From CAISCU01 sp051861545 (GTDB taxonomy: Bacteria > Bacteroidota > Bacteroidia > UKL13-3), in assembly GCA_051861545.1 (NCBI GenBank), contig JBIMKP010000002.1:62001-126000 (forward strand): DNA of 64,000 nucleotides, given 5' to 3'. The position numbers and the translations under genes are program-made. Under the pieces are notes generated by a model. It was given only the letters and a program-made list of their open reading frames with translations, searched no databases and was not told the DNA's origin. Of this stretch, positions 57,112 through 64,000 are shown in pieces; the first letter of the stretch is position 1, and every line of letters begins with the position of its first letter.

Positions 57112-57411
57112 TTAAGCCACATTATTTTGGGCTTTAGGAATTGATGCAAGCAAATTTTCGATGTGCATTTTCTCCTCTTCCAAATCGTAGTCATCTTGCA
57201 ATCCGAGCCAAAATTTAGCGGAATTTCCAAAGTATTTAGAAAGTCTTAAAGCTGTATCGGCAGTGATTCTACGTTGTCCTTTTACAATCTGTGAGATTCG
57301 TGTTTGTGGAATACCAATATCTTTTGAAATTTTATATTGGGTTATGTTCAAGGGTTTTAGAAACTCCTCTAACAAAATCTCACCTGGGTGAATATTTTTT
57401 AATGTTTTCAT
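57112..57411 (-). CDS. higA: HigA-family antitoxin
   Basis: 99 residues with the HigA opening HPGEILLEEFLKPLNITQYKISKDIGIPQTRISQIVKGQRRITADTALRLSKYFGNS, an XRE helix-turn-helix. It binds and neutralises the HigB toxin and represses the operon. It follows higB with one base between (higB-higA order, as in classic higBA). No broken codons are seen. Confidence 0.9.
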   Translation of the reverse strand: MKTLKNIHPGEILLEEFLKPLNITQYKISKDIGIPQTRISQIVKGQRRITADTALRLSKYFGNSAKFWLGLQDDYDLEEEKMHIENLLASIPKAQNNVA

Positions 57412-57412
57412 A

Positions 57413-57694
57413 TTAATGATAATCTATTATTTCAACATCAGTAGCATTTGATGATTTCCATTTGAATATGATTCTCCATTGGTCGTTGATTCTGATACTG
57501 TAAAAGTCTTTTAAGTTCCCACTCAGTTTTTCAAGCCTATTCGAGGGAGGAACTCTCAGGTCGCTAATATTGGTAGAGTTGTTTAGCATCCTGAGTTTTC
57601 GTCTTCCAACTTCTTGAATCTCGGTGGATAGTCCCTTTACTCGTTCACCATTCCAAATTTTCTCTGTTTCCTTATTTCCAAATGATATAATCAT
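57413..57694 (-). CDS. higB: HigB-type toxin (RelE/ParE superfamily)
   Basis: 93 residues with IISFGNKETEKIWNGERVKGL at the start and the C-terminal LKDFYSIRINDQWRIIFKWK-DVEIIDYH, the HigB (plasmid killer) pattern of ribosome-dependent mRNA interferases. The RNase fold is short and basic. It is upstream of higA in the same minus-strand operon and appears intact, unlike the toxin at 58203-58553. Confidence 0.9.
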   Translation of the reverse strand: MIISFGNKETEKIWNGERVKGLSTEIQEVGRRKLRMLNNSTNISDLRVPPSNRLEKLSGNLKDFYSIRINDQWRIIFKWKSSNATDVEIIDYH

Positions 57695-57737
57695 CTCTTT
57701 TTACGATACTAACGCCAAAGATAAGTATAGAAAATTA

Positions 57738-57890
57738 AGTCTCCAAGAAGATTTTTTTTATTGCGGAATAACATGTTGGAGATTTAAATTATAATAAAAT
57801 TTGTGGGAAACGAATTTGATAACCACTAAAATCCTGTCAAACAGAGACGAATTACACGCCTATGGCAGATGTGCTGTTAGAGGCGGTTTT
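57738..57890 (-). repeat. island repeat A (~153 bp)
   Basis: Aligns over its length with 58669-58829: shared AAGAAGATTTTTTTTATTGC-GAATAACATGTTGG-GATTT, AAATTTGTGG, GAGAC-AATT, GCCTAT-GCA and a GCTGTTAGAGGC / GCCGTTATAGCC end. It occupies the gap between the antitoxin gene at 57914 and higB. Confidence 0.7.
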
Positions 57891-57913
57891 ACATCATTTT
57901 CTCGAATTGTCGC

Positions 57914-58219
57914 TCAGATTTTCACATGCAATTCAAGTCGTCCACCAAAACCAAGCTCAATGATTTTTTGGAGTGTCGAAATACGAGCTTCTTTTATGTT
58001 GTTTTCAATTTTAGAAATGTAGGATTTAGTTGTCCCAACTTTTATTGCAAGTTGTTCTTGTGTCATTCCCATTTCTACACGTGTGTCGTGAATTAAAGCA
58101 CCGATTTTAAATGATTCATAACCTTCTTCAAGTTCGTCACGCTCTTTTGTCCCACGTTTGCCGTAGTTTTTTTCTTTGAACTCTTCAAGAGTTGTTAAAT
58201 TTTTATTTTTCGCTTTCAT
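57914..58219 (-). CDS. XRE-family antitoxin/transcriptional regulator
   Basis: 101 residues. The N-terminal half is polar and charged (KAKNKNLTTLEEFKEKNYGKRG), followed by an HTH (EMGMTQEQLAIKVGTTKSYISKIENNIKEARISTLQKI) typical of HigA-like antitoxins paired with Gp49-type toxins. Its start overlaps the 3' end of the toxin pseudogene by 17 bp, giving a toxin-antitoxin order. The reading frame is intact, whereas the toxin has two stops. Confidence 0.87.
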   Translation of the reverse strand: MKAKNKNLTTLEEFKEKNYGKRGTKERDELEEGYESFKIGALIHDTRVEMGMTQEQLAIKVGTTKSYISKIENNIKEARISTLQKIIELGFGGRLELHVKI

Positions 58220-58553
58220 ATTCTGCTTTTATTTTAAGTGCCATTTCAATTTCTTTTTTAGGTGTCTTTTGAGTTTTCTTTTGAAATCCATTCGCCAATA
58301 CAACTAATTGTCCTTCGTCAAAAAAACAGAAAATTCTAAAAATGTCGCTTCCAAGTTGAACTCTAATTTCATAAAGTCCATCGGTATTTTCAATTTGTTT
58401 AAGATACGTTTCAGGTACTCTTTATAAATCTTCAACTAAATCAAAAGTCCAAACAATTTTTGCTTTTACTTTCTTATTTTGTTTGTCAAAGAAGTCTTGA
58501 AAGTAGTTCTTGTAAAACGAAATCTGTCTATGCTATTGATTTTTGTTCACCAT
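58203..58553 (-). pseudogene. RelE/Gp49-like toxin pseudogene
   Basis: A 117-codon frame read from ATG 58553 aligns by eye with phage Gp49-like/HigB toxins (YKNYFQDFFDKQNKKVKAKI, then RVPETYLKQIEN, GLYEIRVQLGSDIFRIFCFF, GFQKKTQKTPKKEIEMAL). Two in-frame stops break it: TAG at codon 7 (58533-58535) and TAA at codon 44 (58422-58424), the latter where Gln would complete EDLQRVP. No frameshift is needed. The partner antitoxin downstream is intact. Confidence 0.85.
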
Positions 58554-58668
58554 ATAAAGTTACAGAAGTTTCCCTAAAGTGAAACGTAAAGTTTAATTTA
58601 TTTTCTCGAAATGTTCACTTGTCGGGTACTAAAATCGCACATATCTTGAAAATATGTATAGTGAATGT

Positions 58669-58829
58669 AGTCTATAAGAAGATTTTTTTTATTGCAGAAT
58701 AACATGTTGGGGATTTGAGTTTAAATTTTAATGAAATTTGTGGAAACGATTTTACCAATCCCATAAATCACTGCAAATTGAGACTAATTGTAAGCCTATT
58801 GCAATTATGCCGTTATAGCCAGTTTTTAT
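58669..58829 (-). repeat. island repeat B (~160 bp)
   Basis: The second copy of the repeat described at 57738-57890. It abuts the stop codon of the membrane-protein gene (58831) and lies upstream of the toxin pseudogene, so the gene-repeat-gene order matches a cassette array read on the minus strand. Confidence 0.7.
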
Positions 58830-58830
58830 A

Positions 58831-59439
58831 TCACTTATGACATCTTCTGTACCAATTGTTAGTTATTTTCCAGTTGTCCTCAGGATTATTTTTTATAATA
58901 TCTTCAATTTTGCTAATTTCTATTGGGTCATCAGTATAAACAAAATATGTCGAAGGAGCATTAAAGAAGTTTCTAAAAATCCAAAAAGTTACAGTCACAT
59001 TTTTAGTGCTATCATTTCTAGTAATTTCAATTTCATTACCACTATTTGAAATAATTGGAAATTCGTAAGGGAGTTCATATGTCAAGTTATTCCAACCCTC
59101 ATTTGGTGTCAATTTACCTTCTTTTATTAAGTTAACAACACCTATTCTTTTCGAATAAAACATGCGCCAATCAGCTTGTTCTATTAGTCCGTCTACTGGT
59201 TTTCGATAAAAGGTAAAAATGAAGAGGACAAAGATTGTCAAAGTAGAAATAATTCTCTGTTTAGAAAGGTTATTCCTTTCCTTAATTGCTTTTTGGGTCT
59301 GTACTATTGTCCAAATTAGAAGTACGAGAGACATTCCTAACCAATTGAGTACAATAAAGAAAAAAGGAATGTAATAGTAGTTAACCAAGGTCAACATAAC
59401 CCATATTACTACAATCCAAATAAGTGTCCTTATCTTCAC
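58831..59439 (-). CDS. small membrane protein of unknown function
   Basis: 202 residues. Two or three N-terminal hydrophobic helices (IWIVVIWVMLTLVNYYYIPFFFIVLNW, MSLVLLIWTIV, ISTLTIFVLFIFTF) lead to a soluble domain of about 110 residues with NDSTKNVTVTFWIFRNFF and a C-terminal basic tail. No family recognised. It is flanked by repeats B and C and so may be cargo. The start choice near 59439 gives the membrane helices. Confidence 0.6.
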   Translation of the reverse strand: MKIRTLIWIVVIWVMLTLVNYYYIPFFFIVLNWLGMSLVLLIWTIVQTQKAIKERNNLSKQRIISTLTIFVLFIFTFYRKPVDGLIEQADWRMFYSKRIGVVNLIKEGKLTPNEGWNNLTYELPYEFPIISNSGNEIEITRNDSTKNVTVTFWIFRNFFNAPSTYFVYTDDPIEISKIEDIIKNNPEDNWKITNNWYRRCHK

Positions 59440-59455
59440 AGTTTTTTTTTAAAAT

Positions 59456-59594
59456 TGGCTATAGCGGTTTGCGGCTTTGCGAAGAAGCGGATTTCGGAGC
59501 ACTAAACTGTCAACATACCACAAAATTTGATGCGAGGCAGAATGTTCAATTAACCACTGAACCCGCTTTTTTGCAAAACCGCTGTTAGGCAATC
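59456..59594 (-). repeat. island repeat C1 (~139 bp)
   Basis: On the minus strand it begins GCCTAACAGCGGTTTTGC and ends AACCGCTATAGCCA. Its termini resemble those of repeats A and B (TAACAGC/TAACGGC and CTATAGCC), but the interior differs. Inverted pairs at the ends (AACCGC / GCGGTT) allow folding. GTTAGGC (59584-59590) matches the GTTRRRY core of an integron attC site; the other core is not convincing. Confidence 0.6.
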
Positions 59595-59631
59595 GTGCTT
59601 CTTTTTCGTCTGCTGGTTTGTCGGTCGTTTT

Positions 59632-59726
59632 TGTTGAGCGTTGGTACAGACACACTCTTTGCCAAGCTTTGGTTTGAGCAAGGGCTGGTGCGGCTTGGCA
59701 ATGTGTGTGGCTGTTGAGCGTTGGCA
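59632..59726 (-). repeat. island repeat C2 with imperfect hairpin
   Basis: Bounded by direct repeats of TGTTGAGCGTTGG. Inside, CACACACATTGCCAAGC pairs with GCTTGGCAAAGAGTGTG (two mismatches) around ~25 bp. It lies between hsdR and repeat C1. A 92-codon frame that runs through C1 and C2 is rejected as a gene. Confidence 0.55.
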
Positions 59727-62711
59727 TTATTCGTTCAGCTTTTTATAAATTTTTCTCATCATTAAATCTTTCACTAAGTCGCCAAACATTTTGTCTTCAA
59801 GTATTTTCTCAAAAATTTCCTGATTTTGGTCCATTCGTCCAATGAGTTTGTCAATGAATTTGTCGTTGAAAGCAAATTTAAAAGTGTCAATTTTATTAAC
59901 TCTTGCTTGCGTCTGCAAGGTTTCATCATCCATTAATTCCGCCTCTATTTGGTCAAAGAAAAGTTTGTCTGCTTCTTCAAATTCTGTCCCGAAACGGTCA
60001 TTTAGAACATTGATGATTTCAGAAAGTAAAGCTTCTTCGTCTTTGGCACGTTTTAGTCCCGCTTCTGTTGTACCACTCAGTTCGCCTTCTTCTCCTTTTT
60101 GTAATTCGATTGAACCTTCTTTAATCTTCTGTAAGCGGTAATATTCCAAAGCCACTTCATCATCTAGATGCAGTGATTCTGAAAGTTCCCGTTTTGGAAG
60201 TCGGGTTTGAAGTAGTTTGGCATAGGCATAGAACTTCTCAAACTCAGAATCAATAAAGGGCATAATTTGAGAAAGGAAAGCATATAAGTTTGTCCATGTA
60301 CGTAGGCCTTTTTTGAACTCGTCTTGCTTATCTTCTTCTGCAATTGCTTTAAATCTGTCAACCGCAGGGTCTGTGAAAGCGTACAGATGCTTTTGATGTT
60401 TTGGGTTGTTCAGCTTTGTCTTTGGGTCAAAATAAACATTGGCAAAGGCTTCTATTTCTTGTGTCCAATACACTTGAAATTCGTCTAACCTTGCTTTTAA
60501 GTCATACAAGTGGTTGATGTCTGTTTCTTCCGTAACAGAAGTAATTTCATAGTAAGGTTGAAAAGAATCTAAAATCGTTTGTCTTTCGTTTGCGAAATCC
60601 AAAACGAAAGTATCTTCCTTGCCTGGGTGCATCCTGTTCAGACGAGAAAGCGTTTGAACAGCTTTAACGCCTGATAACTTTTTATCTACATACATGGTAT
60701 GCAGTAAAGGTTGGTCAAATCCTGTTTGGTACTTATCAGCTACAATCAAGATTTTATATTCATCTCTATCAAAAATAGTTGGAAGCTCTTTTTCGCTGTA
60801 GCCTGTCATTTCAGGTTCTGAAACGCCATCAGGTGCGTTGTCGTCAATTACTTTTCCTGAAAACGCTACCAAAATTTTGATTTCGTTTTGATAACCTTTG
60901 GTCTTAATATATTTTCCTACTTCTTCATAATAGCGTTTAGCATGTAATCTAGAACCACAAACCAACATTGCTTTTGCCTTGCCTCCGATTTTTTTAGAAA
61001 CAATATCCCTGAAATGCTCAATAATTATTTCTGTTTTCTGCGCCAAGTTATGCGGATGCAATGAAACGAATTTACCAATGGCTTTGGCTGCCTTTTTCTT
61101 ATTCAGATTTGGGTCATCTTCAATTGCTTTGGTCAGTTTATAGTAGAGTTCATAGGTGGTGTAGTTTTGCAACACGTCCAAAATGAAACCTTCCTCAATG
61201 GCTTGTCGCATGGAATATAAATGGAAAGGTTTTGGTTTGCCTTCCGAATCTTTATCTCCAAAAACTTGTAATGTTTTATATTTTGGTGTTGCTGTAAATG
61301 CAAAGAAAGAAATATTGGGTTGTTGACCTCTTGCTGCTGCCGACCTTTCAATTTGCTCTCTAACAAAGTCGTCTCCTGTGTAATCATCTGTATCTTCTGT
61401 GATAGCTTGCTCCAATGATTTTGAAGCCAAAACTTCTTTGAGTTTTTTACTTGCTTCTCCACCTTGTGAACTGTGAGCTTCATCAATGATTACAGCATAT
61501 TTTCTTTCAGGCAATTCACCTACTTTATCTACAATAAATGGAAATTTCTGCAGAGTGGTAATGATAATATTAGTTCCATAACCTAATGCGGATGCCAATT
61601 GAGAACTGTCTTTGTCTATTTTTTGAACTACGCCTGTTTTATGCTCAAACTGGTAAATAGTGTTTTGCAATTGTTGATCAAGTAATTTTCTATCAGTTAC
61701 TACAATTATTGAATCAAAAATTCGCTCGTCTAATGCATTATGCAAACTTGATAAGCGATAAGCCAACCAAGCAATTGAATTACTCTTGCCTGAACCTGCT
61801 GAATGCTGTATCAAATAGTTTTTGCCAATTCCAACTTGTAAAACATTATCGCCAATGCTTCTAACTGCATCTAGTTGATGGTATCTTGGGAAAATTAGTT
61901 TTTCTTTTTTGTAAATTTTCCCTTCAACCTCAATTTCTTCGGTTTGTAAATGCACGAATCGTTGAATGATTTCCATCCAACTGTCTTTTTGCAGAATGTT
62001 TTCCCATAAATAAGCAGTGCGATACCCATCAGGATTTTGAGGATTGCCTTTCCCGTTGTTGGCTCCTTTATTGAAAGGCAACCAATAAGTTTTACTTCCA
62101 TCCAGCTTGGTGGTCATAAATACTTCGTCTTGGTCAACGGCAAAGTGAACCAAGCATCTTTTCTTAAAAGCAAAAAGTATTTCTCTGTTATCTCTTGTTG
62201 TGCTGTATTGCTTTAAAGCATTGCCAACATTTTGACCTGTAAACTGGTTTTTGAGTTCTAAAGTAGCAACTGGAATGCCATTAAGCGAAAGCAAAACATC
62301 AACTGAATTTCTGATTTTAGTACTGTAATAGATTTGGCGATAAACTTTAAGATTGTTTTTGTTGTATAAATCCACTGCATCAGGATTTAAGCCAGAAGCA
62401 GGTTGAAAAAACGCCATCTGAAAACGCACTCCATAATCTACAAAACCATTCCGAAGCACATCTAAACTGCCCCGCAAGTCCAATTCTTTGTATAGTCTTT
62501 GTATAACCCGATTGTCAGCATCTGAACCATGAATGGCAGAAATCTTTTCCCATCGTTTAGGCTGTGATTCTTGCAAAAATTTAATCACCTCATATTTGAA
62601 CATACCCAATTCAGGGCTGTAATCAGGTGCGTTGCCTTCGGTGTAACCGCCTTGTTCTATTAGCGTTTGCACTAAGGCAGTTTCAAATGTATTTTCAGTT
62701 GTAATACTCAT
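59727..62711 (-). CDS. hsdR: type I restriction enzyme R subunit
   Basis: 994 residues. The N-terminal nuclease-like domain has the ExK motif LELKNQ (about residue 152). SF2 translocase motifs follow: Walker A HSAGSGKSNS (about 305), VVTDRKLLDQQLQNT, the DEAH box IIDEAHSS (about 408), FFAFTATPK, ADKYQTGFDQPLLHTMYVDKKL and QTLSRLNRMHPGKE. Together it cuts DNA at sites unmodified by the HsdM/HsdS complex after ATP-driven translocation. It overlaps the upstream Ntn-hydrolase gene by 4 bp, which implies translational coupling. HsdM is presumably beyond the right edge. Confidence 0.94.
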   Translation of the reverse strand: MSITTENTFETALVQTLIEQGGYTEGNAPDYSPELGMFKYEVIKFLQESQPKRWEKISAIHGSDADNRVIQRLYKELDLRGSLDVLRNGFVDYGVRFQMAFFQPASGLNPDAVDLYNKNNLKVYRQIYYSTKIRNSVDVLLSLNGIPVATLELKNQFTGQNVGNALKQYSTTRDNREILFAFKKRCLVHFAVDQDEVFMTTKLDGSKTYWLPFNKGANNGKGNPQNPDGYRTAYLWENILQKDSWMEIIQRFVHLQTEEIEVEGKIYKKEKLIFPRYHQLDAVRSIGDNVLQVGIGKNYLIQHSAGSGKSNSIAWLAYRLSSLHNALDERIFDSIIVVTDRKLLDQQLQNTIYQFEHKTGVVQKIDKDSSQLASALGYGTNIIITTLQKFPFIVDKVGELPERKYAVIIDEAHSSQGGEASKKLKEVLASKSLEQAITEDTDDYTGDDFVREQIERSAAARGQQPNISFFAFTATPKYKTLQVFGDKDSEGKPKPFHLYSMRQAIEEGFILDVLQNYTTYELYYKLTKAIEDDPNLNKKKAAKAIGKFVSLHPHNLAQKTEIIIEHFRDIVSKKIGGKAKAMLVCGSRLHAKRYYEEVGKYIKTKGYQNEIKILVAFSGKVIDDNAPDGVSEPEMTGYSEKELPTIFDRDEYKILIVADKYQTGFDQPLLHTMYVDKKLSGVKAVQTLSRLNRMHPGKEDTFVLDFANERQTILDSFQPYYEITSVTEETDINHLYDLKARLDEFQVYWTQEIEAFANVYFDPKTKLNNPKHQKHLYAFTDPAVDRFKAIAEEDKQDEFKKGLRTWTNLYAFLSQIMPFIDSEFEKFYAYAKLLQTRLPKRELSESLHLDDEVALEYYRLQKIKEGSIELQKGEEGELSGTTEAGLKRAKDEEALLSEIINVLNDRFGTEFEEADKLFFDQIEAELMDDETLQTQARVNKIDTFKFAFNDKFIDKLIGRMDQNQEIFEKILEDKMFGDLVKDLMMRKIYKKLNE

Positions 62712-63724
62712 GCTTCTTCACTTTTTTCGAGTTGCTCTTGTTCTGCCTCTTGATTGATAAGAAATTGTCTGTAAGCAACATCTTTAAAAATTAGCCTCAA
62801 TTCATGTTTTGACTTTTCAGATAAATTCTCCTTCAAGAAACCTGATTCATCAAAACAGGATTGAACAAACTCATAATTGTCTAAATAAACCTCTTCGCTA
62901 ATGTTGTATAGTTTGTTGGGTAAATCTGATTCTATAATTTCAAAGGTATCGGGGTTGAAATACCTTACCAAAGGTTTATTTATTTCGTTGTACTCTCTTC
63001 CTTGAAAGCAGGGTTTTCCTTTGCTCGATTCCCAATAAATTCCAAAAAATTCTGTGCGATTGGATTTATAAACTTTGGCTATTTGCAAACTGCCATCAAC
63101 TTCTCGTATTCCTTTATTTAATGAAATATCACGAAGTACTTTAAGCGGTTCCATGTCGATTGGGTCGTCTTGCTTATCGTCATAATAAACCATTTTCTTA
63201 TAATTCTTGAAAGCTTCTTCTTCTATTTCAGGTGAAGGGTCGCCTAAAAAAGTATAAAAGCGTTTTTTGCTTGAATTGCCATTAAGTTCATCAAAAATAA
63301 AACCTTCAACTTCCTGAGAATAATGCAATTTCCAAACTCGAAAACTTCCTTTTTCCCAATCCCAGCCACCAAAAAGGAACTTCGCTCCACCTCTTAATTC
63401 GTGTATGTTTTCGCCAGGGATTTCTGAAATTATTTTTTTAACCAATTCGGTGAATAAGTCAGAAAGAAACACCAATACTTCATCCAGTTTTGCAGATGGT
63501 GATTGCAGGTATTTATCTAAATGAATAGAAGAAACCAAATTCAAAACCAAAGGATAAGCTCGCATGGTACTTCCTGCAAAACAAAGCAAACAATCCTTTC
63601 TTGGCAATTCAAAAAGTTTGATGCCGTGTTTCCATTTTTCGCCACCTGTAAGGCAACTATCAGTAGCAAATACCAGTTCTTCGGTATCGTTTGCTTGGCG
63701 TATATATGCTGTACAAAGTGTCAT
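62708..63724 (-). CDS. proteasome/HslV-like Ntn-hydrolase embedded in the type I restriction operon
   Basis: 338 residues. The N-terminus reads like a proteasome-beta/HslV fold: Thr2 directly after Met (potential N-terminal nucleophile), Asp22 in VFATDSCLTGG, Lys36 in GIKLFELPRKD and FAGST (49-53), at spacings close to HslV (Thr, Asp, Lys and GFAG-like stretch). The rest (about 120-338) is longer than HslV and has an unrecognised C-terminal extension with acidic and Lys-rich helices. It starts 3 bp after the hsdS stop and overlaps hsdR by 4 bp, so it is part of the restriction operon. Protease activity is an inference; the fold assignment is by motif only. It could also have a purely structural or regulatory role. 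Confidence 0.68.
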   Translation of the reverse strand: MTLCTAYIRQANDTEELVFATDSCLTGGEKWKHGIKLFELPRKDCLLCFAGSTMRAYPLVLNLVSSIHLDKYLQSPSAKLDEVLVFLSDLFTELVKKIISEIPGENIHELRGGAKFLFGGWDWEKGSFRVWKLHYSQEVEGFIFDELNGNSSKKRFYTFLGDPSPEIEEEAFKNYKKMVYYDDKQDDPIDMEPLKVLRDISLNKGIREVDGSLQIAKVYKSNRTEFFGIYWESSKGKPCFQGREYNEINKPLVRYFNPDTFEIIESDLPNKLYNISEEVYLDNYEFVQSCFDESGFLKENLSEKSKHELRLIFKDVAYRQFLINQEAEQEQLEKSEEA

Positions 63725-63727
63725 AGT

Positions 63728-64000
63728 TTATTCTATTACTTTTATTTTACCAGTTACCACCTCGCTGATTAATGCCGTGCGGTATTCCGTGAGTAAGTCA
63801 ATTAGTTTTTGAGTTTTAATTTTTTTACTATCTATTTCAGAACATGAAGTATCAATGAATGAAATAATTTCGTTTTGTTCATCTTCTGTAGGAATTGTGA
63901 TTTTAATTTCTCCAATGTCATTTGAAGATATATTTGGCTGTTGCCCAGTTTTATCTATTCTGCTATCAAATTCCTGAACAAAATTTGATGATAATAAGAT
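63728..64000 (-). CDS. hsdS: type I restriction enzyme S subunit, C-terminal part (runs off the right edge)
   Basis: Only the last 90 residues are in the window; the start is beyond 64000. The end has the S-subunit pattern: EIKITIPTEDEQNEIISFID, a coiled-coil KIKTQKLIDLLTEYRTALISEVVTGKIKVIE and TAA at 63728-63730. This is the second target-recognition domain's coiled coil, which sets the spacing of the two recognition halves. It is followed 3 bp later by the Ntn-hydrolase gene. Confidence 0.9.
   Translation of the reverse strand: MLLSSNFVQEFDSRIDKTGQQPNISSNDIGEIKITIPTEDEQNEIISFIDTSCSEIDSKKIKTQKLIDLLTEYRTALISEVVTGKIKVIE

Noticed and set aside
57738..59594. True integron attC sites
   Set aside because: Only one side has a GTTRRRY-like core; the partner RYYYAAC core and an integrase are not seen. 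Kept only as a cassette-like hypothesis.
59449..59727. 92-codon frame on the minus strand
   Set aside because: It lies wholly across repeats C1 and C2, has no domain, and similar repeat-derived frames are usual in such repeats.
1..64000. CRISPR array or tRNA/rRNA genes
   Set aside because: No regular short repeats with spacers and no cloverleaf or rRNA motif were noticed on either strand by eye.

Overview
The window is AT-rich chromosomal DNA from a free-living member of the Bacteroidota. Supporting signs are two exported proteins with type IX secretion (T9SS) C-terminal sorting domains, many lipoproteins with short lipobox signals, promoters of the Bacteroidota type (TTTG / TAnnTTTG), a class II ribonucleotide reductase, a fused branched-chain/2-oxoacid dehydrogenase E1, and a GGGP/PcrB-family prenyl-glyceryl phosphate synthase. 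The genus cannot be read from the sequence. No rRNA, tRNA, CRISPR array or transposase gene was seen.

Layout. 1-7.7 kb: exported and membrane proteins, led by a 1269-residue subtilisin-like protease with a T9SS sorting domain. 7.7-12 kb: a thioredoxin-fold YyaL/DUF255 protein, a TrmN6-type tRNA methyltransferase and a saccharopine dehydrogenase-like enzyme. 12-15.4 kb: a T9SS type B surface protein with seven ~50-residue repeats. 15.4-24 kb: nucleotide salvage (cytidine and adenine deaminases), a giant DUF4175 coiled-coil membrane protein, an MFS transporter and guaB. 24-34.5 kb: a secreted protein, nrdJ, a prenyl-glyceryl phosphate synthase, lptB, purF, a thioredoxin and a hydrolase. 34.5-39.5 kb: 2-oxoacid dehydrogenase E1, a CheY-like receiver and envelope proteins. 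39-43.7 kb: a DNA-damage cassette with a SRAP gene divergent from dinB-dnaE2-like; the shared 113-bp promoter region holds an operator-like inverted repeat. 43.9-48.7 kb: an Rpn-type nuclease, then two sugar-nucleotide epimerases bracketed by two diverged copies of a ~240-bp palindromic element. 48.9-56.8 kb: a NYN-LOTUS protein, a LytS/LytTR two-component pair and a TolC-HlyD-permease-ATPase export operon.

56.8-64 kb is an accessory island. On the minus strand it contains, in transcription order: the end of hsdS, a proteasome/HslV-like Ntn-hydrolase gene, hsdR, a small membrane protein, a toxin pseudogene with an intact antitoxin, and an intact higBA pair. Genes or modules are followed by 90-160-bp repeats, which gives a cassette-like layout. 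The best candidate for an undescribed system is the Ntn-hydrolase gene placed between hsdS and hsdR and overlapping hsdR by 4 bp: a possible restriction-modification operon with a built-in protease-like subunit.

All functions are assigned by reading motifs in the sequence. No database search was run.
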